Under the pieces are notes generated by a model. The model was not told the origin of the DNA. It saw nothing but the letters and a program-made list of their open reading frames with translations, and searched no databases. A stretch of DNA of 47,359 nt from Oligoflexales bacterium (GTDB taxonomy: Bacteria > Bdellovibrionota_B > Oligoflexia > Oligoflexales > JAGOVF01), in the NCBI GenBank assembly GCA_018060885.1, contig JAGOVF010000008.1, forward strand, positions 1 to 47,359. The letters run 5' to 3'. The translations under genes were made by a program, and so were the position numbers. Of the stretch, positions 1-8,444 are shown in pieces (positions within the stretch are counted from its first letter, which is position 1; every line of letters starts with the position of its first letter).

Positions 1-2187
1 ATCTCGCACTTCTATTATGACACCCTCATTATAGTTTTTTGCAGCGATAGACAGTTTATAAGGACCTATTTGTTTTCCGCTAGTGCGCGGTCGAACATAG
101 CCATGGTCAATTGAATTTGCTATTGCATGGGTCAATATATCTGAAACTTTCGCCAACAAAGATGATGGCCACAGTCCCACTTCGTCATCACATGATATTG
201 AATCAAAAGCCAAGCGTTCTTTTTCAACACGATTCATTACTTCTTTTACCCGAGAAGCGAGAAGGCCAAATAGATTTGATGTGCCCTGACCTTCTTTTGA
301 AAGCTTTAAGACATTAACAAATACATCTTTATAGACATCCAAAATTTCCAAAGACAAATTGAGGTGTCGCACAATAATTGAAAGCCAAGTTTCTCCATCT
401 GACTCTTTTCCAGATGTAATGAGAGTTTCGGTATCGTGTATTAGTATCGTAAGATCTGACATCTCAAATACACGTGAGTTTCCTTTAATAGTATGAAGTC
501 TTTGCATTACACTATTATCTAAATTTTGGCCGTCATTCATAGCACTAATTTCAATTAATATTCTGCCTAATTGGTCTATGCTGCTATCTATAAACTCTTT
601 AATTTGTGCAGGATCTTGTGGCAAAATTACTGCAATTGCGTCCATCAATCGTTTGTTCTTCAAGCGCTCTTCAGCAACTTCGGCTTCCAATTTTCTCTTT
701 TGAGTAATATCAAAGAAACTGACAATCACTTTTTTAACAATATCTTCGCCGTCCTTTATCGGGTGCCAATTGAGTGTCAAATACTTTAGGTCACCATTGA
801 CTTCAACCTGCACTTCTTTTATAAAATGCGCCTCATTGCCAATCCAAGCCAAATAGTCGTCTGCAACCGACATCCTCAGAGCTTCGTTGTTTCGAACTAA
901 CATTTCTTGGTCGCTCTTTGCATTATGAAATAGAAAATCAAAAACATCTTTGCCGACAAAATCCTGGGATTCGCAGCTAAAAATCTCTTTAACATGCTCA
1001 GAATACTGCGCAGAAATCGTTAAGTTTTCGTCAAACATAACTATACCCTGCTCAATGTGAGTCAATATTTCTTGGATCTTTTGCTTCTCTTCTGTAACTT
1101 GCCCCAAAGCTTCACGCAATTGAGCGGTTCTTTCATCAACCAATGCCTGCAAATGCTCTGTAAACATCTTTACTTTATGACGCATTTGATCAAAAGATAC
1201 TGACAAAGCTCCAACTTCATCTTTTGAGACTACGTCAACCACAGTGTTATAGTCGCCATCAGATATCTGAGCCGCGATTGATCTTAATTTCAACAAAGGA
1301 ACTGTAATACGATTAGCAAATAGGTAGAAGAGATAAGAAGACAACGCCAACATGAGCAATGCGCTTACACCCAGATAGGTCAGACTGTTCTTATAAGACT
1401 TCATACTAACAAGCGCAACGTTTTCTAAGTTTGAGGCAAGCTTTTGTTGGTTTTTCTCTTTTGCAGCGATAGCTAGAGCTTCTTCTTTTTTTATTAAAGA
1501 GTTTATTTTCTCTAAGCTGATCACATAACGCACATAGCCGGTTTGACTCGTCTGTTCTTCGTCTTTGGAAAAGACGGGGGTATAAACATCAAAAGCTTCT
1601 ACTTTTTTAAAGTTACCTAAATCATCTTTGTATTCATACTCTATCTTTTCCATTTTAAATGTATCAATTCCTATGACGCTTTGTATTTTTTCATCTGGGA
1701 TTCTGAATTCTTCATCAGCTTCCTTTAACCAAGCCTTTTCTTGGCTGTTATAATAAGCACCAAAGACGAGCTCATCATTGCTATCAGGTGTGTTCAAGGT
1801 CCAAAGAGTTGTTTTAACTCCATCATGAGAAAAAAAAGCTGTGTAGATAATATCCTTCTCAGTGCGAATTCTTTCACTCATTACTTCCGATATAAATGAA
1901 AATGAACCCTCTGTAAAAGCAGGTGCAAGTACCAGCTCGGCCTCACTAATGAGCGCTTTGCTGCGATGTTCAACTTGCTCTTCTATGAGCTCTTTGATTT
2001 TTATTTTATTATCGCTAAAAATTCCGGAGATTTCTTCGGAGATTTCCTCGCCATTTTTACTTGTTATGGACTTAAAAATGGTAACCAGCTCATCAACAAT
2101 TTTCACTGTGATAAAAGTGGTCACAGCAAAAGCTAAGCTAATGATGAGCACGGAATTTAAAACAAGTTTTGAGCGAATTGAACGCAA
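1..2187 (-). CDS. Membrane sensor kinase with HAMP, PAS, HPt and CheA-type ATPase domains (C-terminus cut by window edge)
   Basis: Reading the minus strand from a TTG at 2187 gives 729 open codons to the window edge. The start lies 4 bases past the receiver stop codon and has AGG 8 bases upstream. The product begins with a basic stretch and a membrane helix (about residues 8-27), followed by an extracytoplasmic region to about 265, a second helix (about 268-290), HAMP (291-345), PAS (about 365-490) and an HPt-like segment whose LHTIKGNSRVF motif puts the probable phospho-His at residue 565. An N-box, HAIANSIDHG, at about 686-695 resembles CheA rather than ordinary HisKA kinases. The sequence stops at the G1 box (IEVRD). 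It is the third gene of an operon with a receiver and a CheX-like protein. A CheW-like or receiver tail could lie outside the window. Confidence 0.85.
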   Translation of the reverse strand, partial: MRSIRSKLVLNSVLIISLAFAVTTFITVKIVDELVTIFKSITSKNGEEISEEISGIFSDNKIKIKELIEEQVEHRSKALISEAELVLAPAFTEGSFSFISEVMSERIRTEKDIIYTAFFSHDGVKTTLWTLNTPDSNDELVFGAYYNSQEKAWLKEADEEFRIPDEKIQSVIGIDTFKMEKIEYEYKDDLGNFKKVEAFDVYTPVFSKDEEQTSQTGYVRYVISLEKINSLIKKEEALAIAAKEKNQQKLASNLENVALVSMKSYKNSLTYLGVSALLMLALSSYLFYLFANRITVPLLKLRSIAAQISDGDYNTVVDVVSKDEVGALSVSFDQMRHKVKMFTEHLQALVDERTAQLREALGQVTEEKQKIQEILTHIEQGIVMFDENLTISAQYSEHVKEIFSCESQDFVGKDVFDFLFHNAKSDQEMLVRNNEALRMSVADDYLAWIGNEAHFIKEVQVEVNGDLKYLTLNWHPIKDGEDIVKKVIVSFFDITQKRKLEAEVAEERLKNKRLMDAIAVILPQDPAQIKEFIDSSIDQLGRILIEISAMNDGQNLDNSVMQRLHTIKGNSRVFEMSDLTILIHDTETLITSGKESDGETWLSIIVRHLNLSLEILDVYKDVFVNVLKLSKEGQGTSNLFGLLASRVKEVMNRVEKERLAFDSISCDDEVGLWPSSLLAKVSDILTHAIANSIDHGYVRPRTSGKQIGPYKLSIAAKNYNEGVIIEVRD

Positions 2188-2191
2188 ATTT

Positions 2192-2563
2192 CTAACCTAT
2201 CTTTAGCACTTTCATAACATTTTTCATACTGTCGGGATTAAACGGTTTCAAAATCCAGGCTGTTACTCCGCATTCTTTGCCTTTCTTTTTAAGCTCAGGA
2301 GTAGACTCCGTGCTTAAAACGAATATAGGTACACTTTTAAAGCGTTCAATTTCTCTGGTCTTTCGAGACAGCTCCATACCATCGATATGCGGCATATTTA
2401 AATCTGTAACAATAATGTCTAAGTGACTTTCCTTTTCGATCATCTCCATAGCTACTTTTCCATCTTCAGCTAAGATAGTATCGAAACCTGCTGCTTTAAA
2501 AAATTCGTCCAATTTGCTTCGAATAATATCGGCGTCGTCTGCTATTAAAGCTTTCTTTCCCAA
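2192..2563 (-). CDS. Single-domain CheY-like response regulator
   Basis: A 123-residue receiver with no output domain. The acidic pocket is D9/D10, the phospho-acceptor is D54 in IIVTDLNMP, the switch Ser/Thr lies in VLSTES (84-85) and the conserved Lys is K106 in LKPF. I chose the TTG at 2563 because AGGAG sits 8 bases upstream and the resulting MGKKALIADD start is canonical for CheY; a longer reading would run back into the preceding gene. It lies between the CheX-like gene and the HPt/CheA-type kinase, so it is probably the phosphoryl target of that kinase. The output is unknown; the divergent SpoIIE-type phosphatase gene is a candidate partner by position only. Confidence 0.88.
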   Translation of the reverse strand: MGKKALIADDADIIRSKLDEFFKAAGFDTILAEDGKVAMEMIEKESHLDIIVTDLNMPHIDGMELSRKTREIERFKSVPIFVLSTESTPELKKKGKECGVTAWILKPFNPDSMKNVMKVLKIG

Positions 2564-2574
2564 TTTCGATACTC

Positions 2575-3153
2575 CTACAAAAGTTCTATCGCGCCAGACT
2601 CTTGACTCAGATCTAGACAGGGTTGAAAATCGAGCGCACATAATTTAAGCCAATTGCTTGTTTCAATACTAAAACACACCGCAAAACTTTGTGAATCGCT
2701 AAGGGATATATTCAAAAAGCTTTCTTCTTTCTTTATTTTGTCATTTGAAAAATTCAGAAAATCAAATCCTTGGGCAAGAATAGGTAAGCTAAAACCTGAT
2801 TCGGCATTTATTGCTACCAACCTATTTCCTAAATAGCCTGTAAATGTATTATTTATTTCTTTTACTATTCCATGAATGTTTGTCGTCGTTAATTCTGAAA
2901 TCGCAGTTCTCAAAGATTTCGCGACAAATTGCTCGATATTTTTCGGATCATAGTGCAAAGATACGGCAAGAGAAAAATAATCGGAGTTAAAGATGCTCAG
3001 TACAACCCACTTTTTAAGAACTTCTAGCCTGCTTTCTAAAATGACCGCACTAACAGCACAATCTTCAGAAGAAAACTGTTTAATAGCTTCACACATGCTA
3101 CTTTCCAGAAGTGAGTGCAGTCCTTTGTTACTTATTTTGCTATAGTTTGTCAC
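2575..3153 (-). CDS. CheX/CheC-like putative CheY-P phosphatase
   Basis: A 192-residue protein starting at GTG with AGG 7 bases upstream. The best clue is an ExxN motif (E99-I-N-N102) followed by a Gly-containing helix and a LPILAQG segment, the pattern of the CheC/CheX/FliY fold, in which the Glu and Asn act in phospho-aspartate hydrolysis. CheX proteins are usually about 150 residues; the extra length here is N-terminal. It is the first gene of an operon and is followed 11 bases later by the single-domain receiver, which fits a role in resetting that receiver. Family membership rests on the motif and gene order, so phosphatase activity is inferred. Confidence 0.6.
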   Translation of the reverse strand: MTNYSKISNKGLHSLLESSMCEAIKQFSSEDCAVSAVILESRLEVLKKWVVLSIFNSDYFSLAVSLHYDPKNIEQFVAKSLRTAISELTTTNIHGIVKEINNTFTGYLGNRLVAINAESGFSLPILAQGFDFLNFSNDKIKKEESFLNISLSDSQSFAVCFSIETSNWLKLCALDFQPCLDLSQESGAIELL

Positions 3154-3367
3154 TTAGGTACCTGTTCTTGAGTTTCCTCTACAATTTTTTAATCGTCAAT
3201 CTAAGTGCGAACTTAACCAGTTTTTTCGCAACTTCTCAAACACCTGAAATGCAACCGATGTGAATATTTGGCGTATTTCTACGTTCTTCATTAATTCAAT
3301 AATTCAATTTCTATTTGAATTTATTTTTTAAAAAAAACTAACGATGAAACTAGCTGCGGAGATGAAT

Positions 3368-4576
3368 ATGGCTACAGAAAGCGCAAAAGTATTAAAGTTC
3401 AGCCTTAAAGCTTTTGAAGGGCTAATTCACCAGATTGAAGCGGTGAAGCTTTTTAATGAAGACTTTATAGACAACGGGCCTTTCTTTTTTGCAATTCTTG
3501 ACATGGACTACAACTTTTTGAAGCTAAACTCAACAGCAGAACTTATGTTGAAATGTTCTCACAGTGACCTGATTGGAAAGAATTTGCGACAGTCTGCTGA
3601 AATATTTCCTAATCTAGCTGAAATGCATACCTACTTAGATACAACGTTTTCTGCCAGCGATCGTCATCAAGATTCTTTTGAGGTGAGTTCAGAAATTAAC
3701 GGGGCCGCTGTCAGCTATAGTCTTCGCGCCAAGAAAATCGCGCAAAATCTCCGCAACAACGCGGAGTATATTCTTTTGATAGGTACCGACATTACCGCCT
3801 ATAAAAACTATCTAACGGAAAAAATACGCGGAAACGAACTTGAGTTTTCTAATAAAATTTTCGAACGCACTTTGGAAATGAGCGCCGACATCCAAAAGAT
3901 GCTTATAAAAGATGATAATGCACTAGATGACAAAAAAGATGTGAAAATTAAAGTATTGCATCGTGCCAGTGAATATTGCAGCGGAGATTTTTGGTGGGCT
4001 GATTGGATAGAAGATCGATTTATTCTTATAATTTGCGACGTCATGGGGCATGGTGTGGCCTCTGGGATGCTCGGTTCTTTTATGAATGGCTACATTCAAG
4101 CACACTTTTCGACACATTCAAAAATCGACGAAAGCTTTGTTAAACGCCTTGGCAGACAAATAGAAACTCTTACGCAACAAAAGTACACAACAACATTTTG
4201 TGCCTTAGAGGTTTCAAATAACGAGGTTAAACTTTGGAATGCTGGCGGCCTTTCTCCACTTTGCATTGCGCAGGATGGATCTCTTAATAAAATAAATCTT
4301 ATGAGTTCAATCCTTGGCTTAGGGGAATTGTCCATCGAATCGATCATTTTGCCCAGAAGTGATATAAAAAGGATTATTTGGCATTCGGATGGCTTTGGCG
4401 ACTTTAGACTGGAAGACGAGCGACTTATTAGTAGAAAGAGAGTTAATGAAATTATTCAAACAGCTTCAATACTCCCACTTTCAGAAGTCATTGACTATAC
4501 CAGTGCCCAAATCAATGAGATCAGTTTAAAATATAGACTTGTTGACGATATTACTTTTGTGGTTGTTGATCTTTAA
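3368..4576 (+). CDS. PAS domain plus SpoIIE/PP2C-type serine phosphatase (RsbU-like)
   Basis: 402 residues from the ATG at 3368, chosen because GGAG lies 6 bases upstream; in-frame ATGs at 3344 and 3362 are alternatives, and 3344 has no visible ribosome site. A PAS-like region (about 35-150) ends in the usual TDIT element and is joined by a helical linker to a PP2C-type domain. Metal-binding motifs are intact: D207 in CSGDFWW, D224 in CDVMGHG, D341 in SDGFGD and D393/D394 in DDITFVVV. Such phosphatases normally dephosphorylate anti-sigma-factor antagonists. No antagonist or anti-sigma gene is adjacent. The gene is divergent from the CheX-receiver-kinase operon, from which it is separated by about 200 bases. 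Confidence 0.88.
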   Translation: MATESAKVLKFSLKAFEGLIHQIEAVKLFNEDFIDNGPFFFAILDMDYNFLKLNSTAELMLKCSHSDLIGKNLRQSAEIFPNLAEMHTYLDTTFSASDRHQDSFEVSSEINGAAVSYSLRAKKIAQNLRNNAEYILLIGTDITAYKNYLTEKIRGNELEFSNKIFERTLEMSADIQKMLIKDDNALDDKKDVKIKVLHRASEYCSGDFWWADWIEDRFILIICDVMGHGVASGMLGSFMNGYIQAHFSTHSKIDESFVKRLGRQIETLTQQKYTTTFCALEVSNNEVKLWNAGGLSPLCIAQDGSLNKINLMSSILGLGELSIESIILPRSDIKRIIWHSDGFGDFRLEDERLISRKRVNEIIQTASILPLSEVIDYTSAQINEISLKYRLVDDITFVVVDL

Positions 4577-4594
4577 TTGTATAGAAGCGACTTC

Positions 4595-4660
4595 TTGAAA
4601 TTTTTTAGCAACTTCTTTTATAAAAAGATAAACTCCAACTATCTATTATTCCGATATAAT
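4595..4660 (+). promoter_or_regulatory. Candidate promoter(s) for the 18-codon ORF
   Basis: Two possible promoters precede the small ORF. TTGAAA at 4595-4600 and TTATAA at 4618-4623 are separated by 17 bases. A perfect TATAAT lies at 4655-4660 but has only a poor -35 match. They would give leaders of roughly 100 or 63 bases. Identified by eye only. Confidence 0.3.
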
Positions 4661-4729
4661 TAGATTTATTGAATAAATATCCTGATTTGTCGAAGAGTTT
4701 ATTATCAACAACACACACAGGAGCTTACC

Positions 4730-4786
4730 ATGAAAGTTAAATCACTAGGCAAAGCAGGACGACCACTTTTGAGAGGCTATCCATAG
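4730..4786 (+). CDS. Small ORF, 18 residues, with a strong ribosome binding site
   Basis: AGGAG at 4719-4723 is followed after 6 bases by ATG and 18 codons encoding MKVKSLGKAGRPLLRGYP, then TAG. The peptide is basic (three Lys, two Arg) with no membrane segment or signal peptide. It stands alone: no gene follows on the plus strand for more than 1 kb, and two inverted repeats (4799-4821 and 4836-4866) lie just downstream, so it looks like a self-contained transcript of about 200 bases. The sequence AAATCACTA occurs inside the ORF (4739-4747) and again downstream (4811-4819), and TAGTG at 4801-4805 could pair weakly with either. It could be a micropeptide, a leader peptide of an sRNA, or a chance ORF. 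I do not recognise it. Confidence 0.45.
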   Translation: MKVKSLGKAGRPLLRGYP

Positions 4787-4798
4787 TAGTAATATTAG

Positions 4799-4821
4799 CT
4801 TAGTGGTCATAAATCACTAAG
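4799..4821 (+). repeat. Inverted repeat downstream of the small ORF
   Basis: CTTAGTG and CACTAAG form a 7-base stem around a 9-base loop. There is no T-run directly after it, so it is more likely RNA structure than a terminator. Confidence 0.45.
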
Positions 4822-4835
4822 TCAGCGTAGACTTT

Positions 4836-4866
4836 AAATGCCCTACTCTCTGGAGTTGGGCATTTT
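4836..4866. terminator. Bidirectional terminator-like hairpin
   Basis: AAATGCCC and GGGCATTT form the base of a stem that continues, after one T-T mismatch, with ACTC/GAGT around a TCTG loop. The plus strand ends in TTTT. It lies between the small plus-strand ORF and the convergent LpxH-like gene, and contains that gene's stop codon. Confidence 0.6.
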
Positions 4867-5619
4867 CAATTCTCTTCTAGAAAAATTTCCATTTTTATCG
4901 ATCAACATAAGATTAGGGACATTCCAACTCTTGCAGGAAAAAATTTGTTGCCTAGTGCTCTCCTTGAGACTTTCTGCATAAGGAATATGAAAATGCCCGA
5001 ATAAAAACAGATCACAACTCTTTTCAATAATTTTTCGCCTTGCATGTTCTATTATTTTAGCGTGATCCAAGCTTCTGTATTGGTCCATCGACCGTGACGT
5101 ATCAGCAAATTTTAATGCAAAATAATAGAAGAAATGATCCGGTAATATTCTCGCTAAATTAATAATTAATTTTGATTTAATTAGTTTTCGAAATAATAAG
5201 TATTTCGTCGGCGCGGCCAATAAATCGCCATGCATAAATAGAACTTTTTGATAATTATCTAAAGAAATTTCAATTGAATCTTCAAGAAAAAATTCTACTC
5301 CCGGCCAATTCAGCTTATGACTGTGGAATTCGTGGTTACCTTCAAGATAAATTACCTTTACACCACGTTTGTTTAATTCTAGCAGAGCGTTGGCAAGCTC
5401 TGAATATTCATTTTTGAAAAATTTTGAATAACCAAAACAAAAATCAAAAATGTCCCCCAATAAAACGAAATAACGAACTGGTTGATTAAGCGAATTGATG
5501 ACATCTATTAATAGCTGGTGGCGCTCGTCTTGTGACGACCGAATGTGTACATCAGAAACAATTACGACTTCTGTAGACTCATCAATGAATACTAATTTCT
5601 TTCCACCTGCTAAAATCAC
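4843..5619 (-). CDS. LpxH-like metallophosphoesterase (putative UDP-2,3-diacylglucosamine hydrolase)
   Basis: 258 residues from a GTG start, with AAAGGA about 11 bases upstream. All calcineurin-type metal motifs are present: D23-V-H25, GDIFD (55-59), GNHE (94-97), H130-G-D132 and GHFH (208-211). The length and the early DVH motif fit the LpxH/LpxH2 group, which removes UMP from UDP-2,3-diacylglucosamine in lipid A synthesis at the inner membrane. Other UDP-sugar or nucleotide phosphoesterases of this fold remain possible, so I leave out the symbol. It is a single-gene unit, convergent with the small ORF and divergent from an exported protein. Confidence 0.75.
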   Translation of the reverse strand: MILAGGKKLVFIDESTEVVIVSDVHIRSSQDERHQLLIDVINSLNQPVRYFVLLGDIFDFCFGYSKFFKNEYSELANALLELNKRGVKVIYLEGNHEFHSHKLNWPGVEFFLEDSIEISLDNYQKVLFMHGDLLAAPTKYLLFRKLIKSKLIINLARILPDHFFYYFALKFADTSRSMDQYRSLDHAKIIEHARRKIIEKSCDLFLFGHFHIPYAESLKESTRQQIFSCKSWNVPNLMLIDKNGNFSRRELKMPNSRE

Positions 5620-5867
5620 TGTTTTTTCGATCCTTTAGAATTAAAAAAAATTCTCCCAGATAATTATGTGTCTAAATTTTCTCCATTACTCATATATGTT
5701 AACAGCTCAAATTCCAATGCTGAATGTAATAATCTATTATGATTACTCTTTTTGTGAAGTTATCACGGCACATTTGTTGCTTCTCTTATGCTTAGTCTAT
5801 TGCCCAAAAACTATTAGATTGTAAATAGATTTAAAAGAAACTCCTTTATTCGAATGTGAGGTAGAAA

Positions 5868-6395
5868 GTGCAAAAGTTTATTTTCATTCTAGCCCTTATT
5901 ACCTTAGCTTCTTTTGGTTTCTACTCGCAAAACAGTCTCGATGGTGCTTTCGACTCAAATGTTTCTCTATTGGACGCGTCGTTAAACGGATTTACTCCCG
6001 CCCTTGAAGAAAAGAAGATTCTACCAAAGCTATCAACACGTCAACTTTCGCATCCAATTCTTGCCGCGAAAAGCTATCCAAATATTTCAGTAATACACAA
6101 AGTAAATGCGCAACAGTCAGCAAGAAAGCCAAACATACAAGAAGATTTTAAGAGACGTGTTCTTAGCCAAGGAAAAGAAAATCAACAACTGGTGACAACT
6201 AGTACACCTGATTCAGAACCGCTATTAAATGAACAAATCGCTGCCATCAAAGAAAAAAATACTCGCAACAACAAACCTTCAAGAAGGCCCAATTTAGCAA
6301 TGGGCATAATTGCTGAAAAGCCCGAAATTCTCCCGGATTATTTCAAAAAACCTGAAAACTCGGTGATAGTAATTTATGAAACTCATGTGGAGTGA
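5868..6395 (+). CDS. Small exported or membrane-anchored protein of unknown function
   Basis: 175 residues starting at a GTG preceded by GAGG at 6-7 bases. Residues 1-20 form a single hydrophobic segment that could be an uncleaved anchor or a signal peptide. The rest is polar, rich in Lys, Gln, Asn and Ser, has no Cys and looks largely unstructured. A short hydrophobic strand at the C-terminus (VIVIYE) is the only other notable feature. I do not recognise a family. It precedes the cytochrome gene by about 55 bases and may be co-transcribed with it. Confidence 0.6.
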   Translation: MQKFIFILALITLASFGFYSQNSLDGAFDSNVSLLDASLNGFTPALEEKKILPKLSTRQLSHPILAAKSYPNISVIHKVNAQQSARKPNIQEDFKRRVLSQGKENQQLVTTSTPDSEPLLNEQIAAIKEKNTRNNKPSRRPNLAMGIIAEKPEILPDYFKKPENSVIVIYETHVE

Positions 6396-6450
6396 TATTA
6401 TCTATAAAGAAACCTGAATATATAAATTAAGCTTCTTAGTGGGGTCATGC

Positions 6451-7407
6451 TTGAAAAATTCAAAATATTTACCACTTCTTTTTACTTTCCTTGCCGGAAT
6501 TGCCTTTGCGAGCGAAAAGGGCCACGTTACTGAGAAAGCAGATACAGAAGATTTGGAAGGAAGTATAAAAGTAGTTCAAGACGGCAAGCAACTCATTCTT
6601 AATTCGAAGAACCTGGGAAAACTAAAAACCATTACTAATTTCAAAGATGCTCAGTATTCTGAGACAAATACTTATAAGGGTATTTATTTTTCACAATTAT
6701 TAGAAAAATTCTATTCGGCTGAAAAACTCCCACGTAAAAACACGGCGATATTAATTTTTCGCAATGGCATGAGAATTCCAATTTACTCTGTTGCAAGCTC
6801 GCCTGATATTGATCCATTTATAGCCTTTTCCATGAAGTCAAAAGAGAAAAAGGCATACTGGAACGAATCGTTCCCCAGCATAGGCAAGCCTTCAGATCTT
6901 CTCAAAGATCCTAGGCCAATTGAATTCAAAGGCAATAAACTTGCCGTCACCAGCCTTTGGCATCCAGATGTTCACGGTCCGAAATCGGAAAATTACGCAA
7001 AAGATGCAGAAAAATTAGGCAAGAAATTCAGTCCCTGGCGACACATAGATAGTGTAGTTGAGATTCAACTAGTAGATAAAGCTAGCTATTTTAAAGGCTT
7101 TCCAAAAGGCAAGAGTGAAAAGCTAGCTAATGGATATCAAACTTTTGTCCAAAGATGTCAATTCTGCCATAGCGTAAATAGCTATGGGGCAAATTATGGT
7201 TGGGACTTTGTCAGCCCATTGCCAATTCATGCGAAAAGGAAACCTAAGGATCTGATGAACCACGTCAAATACCCTTATCATCTTGCACTAGAGCGTGGCT
7301 TAATGATGCCTACTCAAGAAGATTTCAACCTACAGGAAGCCGAGCAATTATGGCACTGGTTGTATTTTATCGACAAAGGGCAAGAGGCAAAGAGTCTGCC
7401 AAAATAG
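6451..7407 (+). CDS. Periplasmic monohaem c-type cytochrome with an N-terminal oxidoreductase-like domain
   Basis: 318 residues from a TTG at 6451 with GGGG about 6 bases upstream; this start gives a clean signal peptide ending near AFA-SE (residue 20). A longer GTG reading from 6439 is possible. Haem is bound by CQFCH at 236-240, and the MMP at 285-287 supplies a plausible distal Met ligand. The first part (about 38-215), with a TYKGIYFSQLLE element and an RNGMRIPI strand, resembles the fold of sulfite-oxidase-type molybdopterin-binding domains, but I see no confident cofactor Cys. It may be a periplasmic electron carrier fused to a degenerate domain. The partner enzyme is not in the window. 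Confidence 0.75.
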   Translation: MKNSKYLPLLFTFLAGIAFASEKGHVTEKADTEDLEGSIKVVQDGKQLILNSKNLGKLKTITNFKDAQYSETNTYKGIYFSQLLEKFYSAEKLPRKNTAILIFRNGMRIPIYSVASSPDIDPFIAFSMKSKEKKAYWNESFPSIGKPSDLLKDPRPIEFKGNKLAVTSLWHPDVHGPKSENYAKDAEKLGKKFSPWRHIDSVVEIQLVDKASYFKGFPKGKSEKLANGYQTFVQRCQFCHSVNSYGANYGWDFVSPLPIHAKRKPKDLMNHVKYPYHLALERGLMMPTQEDFNLQEAEQLWHWLYFIDKGQEAKSLPK

Positions 7408-7599
7408 ACTTAACTATCTAATATTTAAACATAATATATCGTTTAAGACCCTTGCAGTAAGCTATTCAGAAGTCTAAATTTATGGGCAAAAATTCTGCTT
7501 CAGTTTTATTAACTTAAAGTTTGGCTTGCATTTAAGTTTTGTTTCTGGTCTTTAATGATTTGTCAAAATTGGCGATGCGCCTTAATAGAGGAGTTTTTC

Positions 7600-7848
7600 A
7601 TGTCAGTAGCTATAGAAGATAAAGTAAAACAAATTGTTGTTAATCAACTCGGCGTCGAAGAGGCGGCGGTTATTGGCAATGCTAAATTCATTGAAGACCT
7701 AGGAGCCGACTCACTTGATATCGTTGAGTTGGTCATGGCTATGGAAGAAGCTTTTGGAGTTGATATTCCAGATGATGAAGCTGAAAATATACGTACAGTA
7801 GATGATGCCGTAAATTTTGTTAAGAAGATCCAAGATTCTGCAAACTAA
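7600..7848 (+). CDS. acpP: Acyl carrier protein
   Basis: 82 residues from the ATG at 7600, which follows GAGGAG at a normal distance. The phosphopantetheine attachment site is S38 in LGADSLD, and the acidic helix-II region that docks fatty acid synthase enzymes is intact ([20 protein letters not shown]). It carries growing acyl chains in the cytoplasm for fatty acid, and hence lipid A and phospholipid, synthesis. No fab genes are adjacent, which is unusual but not rare. A strong terminator follows at 7876-7901, so it is probably a highly expressed single-gene unit upstream of rpiB. Confidence 0.96.
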   Translation: MSVAIEDKVKQIVVNQLGVEEAAVIGNAKFIEDLGADSLDIVELVMAMEEAFGVDIPDDEAENIRTVDDAVNFVKKIQDSAN

Positions 7849-7875
7849 AGCAGATGTTCATATACTGATTCGACG

Positions 7876-7901
7876 AAAGGGCTGCATAAGCCCTTTTTTT
7901 T
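7876..7901 (+). terminator. Rho-independent terminator after acpP
   Basis: AAAGGGCT and AGCCCTTT form an 8-base stem with a GCATA loop, running into eight T residues. It is placed 28 bases after the acpP stop and before rpiB. Confidence 0.88.
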
Positions 7902-7952
7902 CGTCCATCTCGGGTGAATATTTCTTCTCGACAAGCAAAAAGGAGCCCCCTC

Positions 7953-8399
7953 ATGGTAAAGACTACCCTACATTTAGCCTCAGATCACGCTGCCCTTGAT
8001 CTTAAAAATAAGGTCAAAAATTACTTAGAAGCTGCAGGATATACAATCCATGACCACGGAGCTAGCAACCCTAGCTCCGTAGACTACCCTGATTATGCCG
8101 AAAAAGTTGCGCGCGCTTTAGCACTCAATCCAACTCATCTCGGAATTCTAATCTGCGGAACAGGAATAGGCATGTCGATTGCAGCAAATAAGTTCAAAGG
8201 GATTCGAGCAGCTTTGGTGCATGATGAATTTACTGCCAAAGCCAGTCGCCAACACAATAATGCCAATATTATCTGCCTTGGAGCGCGCGTTTTAAATCAC
8301 GATAGAGCTCTTGATCTTATTGAAATATGGTTAGCCCATCAGTTTGAAGGTGGTCGCCACCAAAAACGCTTGGACCTTATTGCAGCTTTCGAAAAATAA
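7953..8399 (+). CDS. rpiB: Ribose-5-phosphate isomerase B
   Basis: 148 residues, the usual RpiB length. The ATG at 7953 is preceded by GGAG 7 bases upstream. Family motifs are clear: SDHAALDLK near the N-terminus, the catalytic Cys68 in LICGTGIGMS, and the RQHNNANIICLGAR loop containing H101. It interconverts ribose-5-phosphate and ribulose-5-phosphate in the cytoplasm; ribulose-5-phosphate is also the substrate of the RibB domain encoded 3 kb downstream. The rpiB-glyA-nrdR-rib-nusB order is a common bacterial arrangement, so it probably heads the housekeeping operon that runs to 15543. Confidence 0.95.
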   Translation: MVKTTLHLASDHAALDLKNKVKNYLEAAGYTIHDHGASNPSSVDYPDYAEKVARALALNPTHLGILICGTGIGMSIAANKFKGIRAALVHDEFTAKASRQHNNANIICLGARVLNHDRALDLIEIWLAHQFEGGRHQKRLDLIAAFEK

Positions 8400-8444
8400 G
8401 GTAACCTAAGCACTCTTAGCAATTCAAAAGGAAGCTTAAAAAAC

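Noticed and set aside
111..789. Plus-strand ORFs at 111-317 and 571-789
   Set aside because: They lie opposite the kinase coding sequence, have no ribosome site and show no coding pattern of their own.
4730..4786. 18-codon ORF as a RiPP (lasso or bacteriocin) precursor
   Set aside because: No maturation, protease or export genes are adjacent, and the peptide has no leader/core architecture.
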